From NCBI RefSeq assembly GCF_018613695.1, contig NZ_JAGGPR010000005.1:124001-188000 (forward strand): a stretch of DNA of 64,000 nt, written 5' to 3'. Made by a program: the position numbers and the translations under genes. Of the stretch, positions 60,706 through 64,000 are shown piece after piece. This DNA comes from Arthrobacter sp. ISL-95. GTDB lineage: Bacteria > Actinomycetota > Actinomycetes > Actinomycetales > Micrococcaceae. The notes under the pieces are model-generated. The model did not search any database and was not told where the DNA came from. It saw nothing but the letters and a program-made list of their open reading frames with translations. The number at the start of each line of letters is the position of its first letter. Within the stretch, counting starts at the first letter, position 1.

Positions 60706-61713
60706 CTACTCCGCGTACTGGATGCTCGTCAGGAGGGCCTTGAGCTTGCTGTACTGCTCGGTTTCCATCCAGGCCGCTGCGCTTTCCGGGGACATCGACA
60801 CCTCGATGTTGGCAGTCGCTTGGGCCGCACCGTTGTCCATGATCATGAAGCTGTGGGCCGAAACGCTGTCCGGGCCTTCTGTCATGAAGTCATTCGTCAC
60901 CACACCCATGAAGTACCGGGTGATTGCGATGTCGAAGGGGTATTCGTCCCTGAAGAACGCGAAGTGGGAGGCTCCGTCCCGGCTCTCGAAATCGGTTAGC
61001 TGCTGGGAGTCAAGGATGGTGCGATTCACAGGCCCGGCCACGACGCCGCCGGAAACACCGCTGGCAATCCGCGCCACGTTGTTGCCCGTTTCGTCGTAGA
61101 TCTTGGCTACGACTGAGTGGTCGTCATCTGCGTAGTAGTCCTCGCCGTAGATCGGTACTTCCTCGGTTTGCACGGTCCAGCCCGCCGGCAGCAGGAAGGA
61201 GATGTGCCCGTCAGGGAACGTGAACAAGCCGGTCTGCGGGTAGCTGGGCGAGACGTGGGGCGTTGGGGGTACCGCCGGTGTTTTCTCGGGTACTGCGGGC
61301 GGAACGGTCGACGGCGGAATGGTTGCCTGCGGTGCCGGAGCAACCGGCGGCGCGGGAACGACAGGCGGTGCCGGAACAACAGGTTCCGCCACCGCGGCGG
61401 GAGTAGTCGGTGCTTCCGGAGCCAAAACATCTACTTGCCGCACGGGAATGACCGCAGCGGGAGCCGCGGGTACTGGAACACCGACCTCCGGCGGGCTGAC
61501 TTGTACTGGAGCGCTGCCTTCGGAAGCGGGGGCAGCGAGGGCTTCTTCCAGTGGCACTGCAGGGAGCTCGACCAAGCTGCTGGTTTCTTCTGCTGCAGTG
61601 GTGAATTGGCTCCTGGCGACCGGGGTGGATGGTGCGCAGGCGGCGAGAGTGAGTGCCAGGGTCAGCGTTGCAATAGTGGCGTACTTGGCATGTCCGGATC
61701 GGCGGTACTTCAT
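60706..61713 (-). CDS. Proline-rich lipoprotein, unknown function
   Basis: 335 residues from the ATG at 61713 with GGAAGGA upstream. The signal peptide ends in LTLAAC, a lipobox. Then comes a Pro/Ala/Val-rich stretch of about 110 residues (PPVVPAPPVAPAPQ), probably spanning the wall, and a folded C-terminal domain of about 145 residues starting near GLFTFPDGHISFLLPAGW. The domain resembles small exported proteins of unknown role. Confidence 0.75.
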   Translation of the reverse strand: MKYRRSGHAKYATIATLTLALTLAACAPSTPVARSQFTTAAEETSSLVELPAVPLEEALAAPASEGSAPVQVSPPEVGVPVPAAPAAVIPVRQVDVLAPEAPTTPAAVAEPVVPAPPVVPAPPVAPAPQATIPPSTVPPAVPEKTPAVPPTPHVSPSYPQTGLFTFPDGHISFLLPAGWTVQTEEVPIYGEDYYADDDHSVVAKIYDETGNNVARIASGVSGGVVAGPVNRTILDSQQLTDFESRDGASHFAFFRDEYPFDIAITRYFMGVVTNDFMTEGPDSVSAHSFMIMDNGAAQATANIEVSMSPESAAAWMETEQYSKLKALLTSIQYAE

Positions 61714-62014
61714 TTTGAGTTCCTTCCCCCACGGAGTGTTCGAGCAATTCTTGTGCTCATACATGTTGTTTCCGGCAAGGGACCATTGATTACACTCGCG
61801 GCAGGATCGTTCTAAAAAGAGTGCTCCCAAGGGGGAGAGGTAGGTAGCCTCCGATAGAAAGACAACCTGAAGTCACTGGATGACTATCTTTACGACAGGG
61901 TAAATGGCGGAAGTGCCCGGTTGTCGAGGACGTAGAACGCCGATACACGCGGTATATTGAAGCGCCTTTAGCGGGCAGTCTTGTGGCGTCAGGCGAGGAG
62001 GGGACGGACTTTCG
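61714..62014. other. 301-base intergenic region
   Basis: I see no gene here. A TATATT box at 61953-61958 may be the -10 of the plus-strand gene at 62015; no good -35 box is visible. No hairpin or repeat stands out. Confidence 0.4.
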
Positions 62015-62221
62015 ATGGAGACCCTCATTGTCTTGGCTACCGTCTTGGCGGCGCCGTTGGCATTTGTCATTCTCGTCGTTTGGCGGATTTTCCGCCCCTC
62101 AGCAAAAGCCAGACGCGCCGCACACAGGGGGACATTCCAGTCTCAGCGCGGCAGGGTCTATAGGAAGGGCGGGACGTACCGGAATGCGTCCCCTAGCGAC
62201 GGTACTGGTGGCGGCTACTAA
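62015..62221 (+). CDS. Small membrane protein
   Basis: 68 residues. One N-terminal membrane helix (LIVLATVLAAPLAFVILVVW) is followed by a basic, Gly/Ser-rich tail (AKARRAAHRG, KGGTYRNASPSDGTGGGY). No known domain. It starts at an ATG preceded by a distant GGAGGGG. It leads into a group of small lipoprotein and membrane genes. Confidence 0.55.
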   Translation: METLIVLATVLAAPLAFVILVVWRIFRPSAKARRAAHRGTFQSQRGRVYRKGGTYRNASPSDGTGGGY

Positions 62222-62301
62222 CTCTGGCTGACTCCAGCACCGTGTCATCCGTATTCCAGTGATTGACTCACCTGACCGCACATACTCCTTGGGGGATCTG
62301 A

Positions 62302-62913
62302 ATGAGGGCCTTGGCTGCCACTTTCTTGCTCGTATCGCTGATGGTGACTGGCTGCGCTGCGGCTTCCCCGGCCACTACGCCAACAGAGTCAACAGCGCCC
62401 TCGTCGTCTGCAGAGCAGCACTCACGTCTGGATCCGGCGGGGATTGAACAGATCAAGAAGTCAAAGATGGCACGCTTCGACATGACGTCAGGAAAGCTGA
62501 CCAAAGAGAGCGTCGGCCTTGGAGATGGAACCAGCCAAGCCCCGGATGTCCTCATAAAAGAGGGCTTGATGGAACTGACCATTGAGGCCCCGACTGGGCT
62601 GATCAGCGCCAAGACAGACCGTCTCCGGCTTAACGGCATGAACAAGGGGCCGGACTTCCGGGAGGTCACGTTCTTCCTCACGGCTGAATCGTTCGAGGAC
62701 TTCACGGCCCTGATCCGTGATGGCGTGGACCGATACGGAATTCCCGGCGAGTCAGCAGAGGGCTGGATCGAATCCATGTCCGGCCGGCCGGAGGACGAAG
62801 GCGACTTTTCCTTGGCTCCGGGTACCGCAACGGGCCTCCAGGTCCAGTACGACATCCGGTATGACGGCGCAAAGGACGTGCAAGTGATTATTGTGCACGT
62901 TCATCCCGTCTAG
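62302..62913 (+). CDS. Small lipoprotein, unknown function
   Basis: 203 residues. The signal peptide ends in LMVTGC, a lipobox, followed by a Thr/Ser/Pro linker. The mature domain (about 50-200) has EVTFFLTAESFEDFTALIRD and LQVQYDIRYDGAKDVQVIIV, with no recognised family. GGGGGA precedes the ATG at 62302. Confidence 0.75.
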   Translation: MRALAATFLLVSLMVTGCAAASPATTPTESTAPSSSAEQHSRLDPAGIEQIKKSKMARFDMTSGKLTKESVGLGDGTSQAPDVLIKEGLMELTIEAPTGLISAKTDRLRLNGMNKGPDFREVTFFLTAESFEDFTALIRDGVDRYGIPGESAEGWIESMSGRPEDEGDFSLAPGTATGLQVQYDIRYDGAKDVQVIIVHVHPV

Positions 62914-62960
62914 TCGTTCGCCCGCCAGTCGCCCAACAAACTCGCCAAGAAGAGAGCACC

Positions 62961-63374
62961 GTGGAACCTCGGAACCCGTACCCTGCTAACTATGTTCCGC
63001 CTCAACCCGGACAGGTCCTGGTTCCGCTGTTGCCTGCATGGGCAAGGACGTTTCGGTCAATTCTGCTGATCCTTGCGGGTCTTCTGGTTCTTCTTTTGAT
63101 GCTTCTTTTTTGGGCTGCCACGTCCGGATCCAGCGCGGGTGGGCTCGGCATCCTGCAGGTCATATTCTGGTTGGGCTTCGGATTATTCTGGCTAGCAATC
63201 CCGTACGTGCCTGCCAGCATCCTCTATGCCGTTTTGTGGGCCAGCAAGCTGCGCGGCAACGGCTACCGCAGGTACCCGGGCACCAGCTGGATCCTGATTG
63301 TCGGCCCGATTCTTGCTGGGCTAATTCTGTTATCCCTGATAGGGCTGATCGCGGCGAACCCAATCTCGTTGTGA
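62961..63374 (+). CDS. Small membrane protein with three spans
   Basis: 137 residues from a GTG at 62961. A Pro/Tyr-rich start (NPYPANYVPPQPGQ) is followed by three hydrophobic helices, ending in ILIVGPILAGLILLSLIGLI. The function is unknown. It lies 47 bases after the lipoprotein and belongs to the same likely operon. Confidence 0.7.
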   Translation: MEPRNPYPANYVPPQPGQVLVPLLPAWARTFRSILLILAGLLVLLLMLLFWAATSGSSAGGLGILQVIFWLGFGLFWLAIPYVPASILYAVLWASKLRGNGYRRYPGTSWILIVGPILAGLILLSLIGLIAANPISL

Positions 63375-63404
63375 CACCCTGATAGGAACCAGGAAGGAAA
63401 CGGG

Positions 63405-63836
63405 GTGACCATGTATTCGGACCGCGAGCGGCGAAACGATGCCGTGTATGCCGAGCACAAGGCGGCAGTGGCTGCCGGGGAAAAGCGCGTACTCCTCAAT
63501 ACCGGCAACGGCGAACTTCACAGCTACCCGGCAGACGAAATCGGCTTTACACCCGGCCGCGGTCAGGCTCAGGTCAGCACGTGGTGGGGTATGGGTATTC
63601 TCGCGGTTGTTGCGGCAATACTTACTGTCTTTTCGGTGGTGCTGCTGCTGGCTCCGCTGGGACAGGGGCAGGGTCCTATGTGGGGTGCGCTGTTTCTGAC
63701 TGCTCTGGCCGGTGGCTTCACGTTCTATGCGATCACGCTGTCCCGTCAGGAATATCAGGCGACGCAGCTCCGCAAGCGGCGGGGTTCACCGAAACCGAGT
63801 TCGACCGGCCGGGTAGACATACCCGCAGATCTCTAA
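63405..63836 (+). CDS. Membrane protein with two spans, unknown function
   Basis: 143 residues from a GTG at 63405 (an ATG follows two codons later). The soluble start (SDRERRNDAVYAEHKAAVAA) has a motif LLNTGNGELHSYPADEI, then two hydrophobic helices (GILAVVAAILTVFSVVLLLA and MWGALFLTALAGGFTFYAIT) and a basic tail. No family is recognised. GGAAACGGG precedes the start. Confidence 0.7.
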   Translation: MTMYSDRERRNDAVYAEHKAAVAAGEKRVLLNTGNGELHSYPADEIGFTPGRGQAQVSTWWGMGILAVVAAILTVFSVVLLLAPLGQGQGPMWGALFLTALAGGFTFYAITLSRQEYQATQLRKRRGSPKPSSTGRVDIPADL

Positions 63837-63863
63837 TTCAAGCCTGCTTTGGGGGACACCGGA

Positions 63864-64000
63864 ATGCGTCGTGGAACAAAAGTAGGCCTTGCCCTGCTTG
63901 CGTTACTTACGCTTACAGCCGCAAGCTGCGACGAGCGGCCATTTGCCCGTGACTATGCCCGGTCCGTTCCAAACTCAGCCATTCAGGTTGGCGAGAAGAC
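63864..64000 (+). CDS. Lipoprotein gene, cut by the window end
   Basis: The ATG at 63864 has GGGGGA upstream. It opens a frame with a signal peptide (VGLALLALLTLTAASC) ending in a lipobox cysteine, then DERPFARDYARSVPNSA, to the window end. This is the third lipoprotein or membrane gene in a row in this cluster. The function is unknown. Confidence 0.6.
   Translation, partial: MRRGTKVGLALLALLTLTAASCDERPFARDYARSVPNSAIQVGEK

Noticed and set aside
1..64000. tRNA or rRNA genes, prophage or insertion sequence
   Set aside because: I saw no tRNA cloverleaf, rRNA, transposase or integrase gene in the window; a covariance search would be needed to be certain about short RNA genes.

Overview
The window is high-GC actinobacterial DNA, most like a soil Arthrobacter/Paenarthrobacter (Micrococcaceae). 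The reasons are GC-rich codon use, a CgPaaR-type TetR regulator with phenylacetate genes, a DUF4193 protein, a SelO ending in FCGT, GTG starts overlapping upstream stop codons, and several genes whose TANNNT -10 box lies 6-9 bases before the start codon, as in leaderless actinobacterial mRNAs. This is an inference from gene content; no rRNA or tRNA gene was seen.

Layout. 1-2.4 kb: membrane proteins and a pentapeptide-repeat protein. 2.4-5.4 kb: beta-oxidation genes of phenylacetate breakdown (paaJ, paaF, paaH). 6.1-12.3 kb: a minus-strand sugar ABC uptake operon (binding protein, two permeases, ThuA, Gfo/Idh/MocA) with its LacI regulator. 12.5-18.4 kb: a tyrosine phosphatase, paaZ, and a paaI-paaK-paaR operon, with 32-bp repeats between genes. 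18.4-32.2 kb: a signalling block with a GGDEF-EAL protein coupled to a TPR-like protein, a divergent secreted peptide ending in a duplicated IGWWPN motif, a pseudo-receiver histidine kinase, a STAS-like protein, a methyltransferase, oligopeptidase B, and a frameshifted hybrid kinase coupled to a REC-GGDEF protein. 32.2-37.3 kb: cell-envelope genes (VanZ-like, secreted protein, signal peptidase I, LytR-CpsA-Psr, LysM/sortase-like, low-molecular-weight tyrosine phosphatase). 37.4-42.4 kb: paaABCDE-paaG. 42.5-64 kb: mixed small proteins, lipoproteins, an FG-GAP protein, GAF-ANTAR, esterases, SelO, regulators with clear palindromic operators, oxidoreductases, an APC permease and a terminal cluster of small lipoproteins and membrane proteins.

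How the parts work together. All enzymes for phenylacetate to acetyl-CoA plus succinyl-CoA are present: PaaK ligase, PaaABCDE epoxidase, PaaG isomerase, PaaZ ring opening, PaaF/PaaH/PaaJ beta-oxidation and PaaI rescue thioesterase. They sit in four transcription units spread over 40 kb. Each unit has a related 14-bp operator next to its promoter, so one regulator (the TetR/PaaR at 15.9 kb) probably controls all four.

The most novel candidate is the peptide-TPR-cyclic-di-GMP module at 19.0-21.9 kb. Its divergent promoter region carries a perfect inverted repeat, and its layout suggests a peptide signal feeding into c-di-GMP turnover. Several genes between 30 and 49 kb have single-base frame breaks, which could be real or assembly errors.
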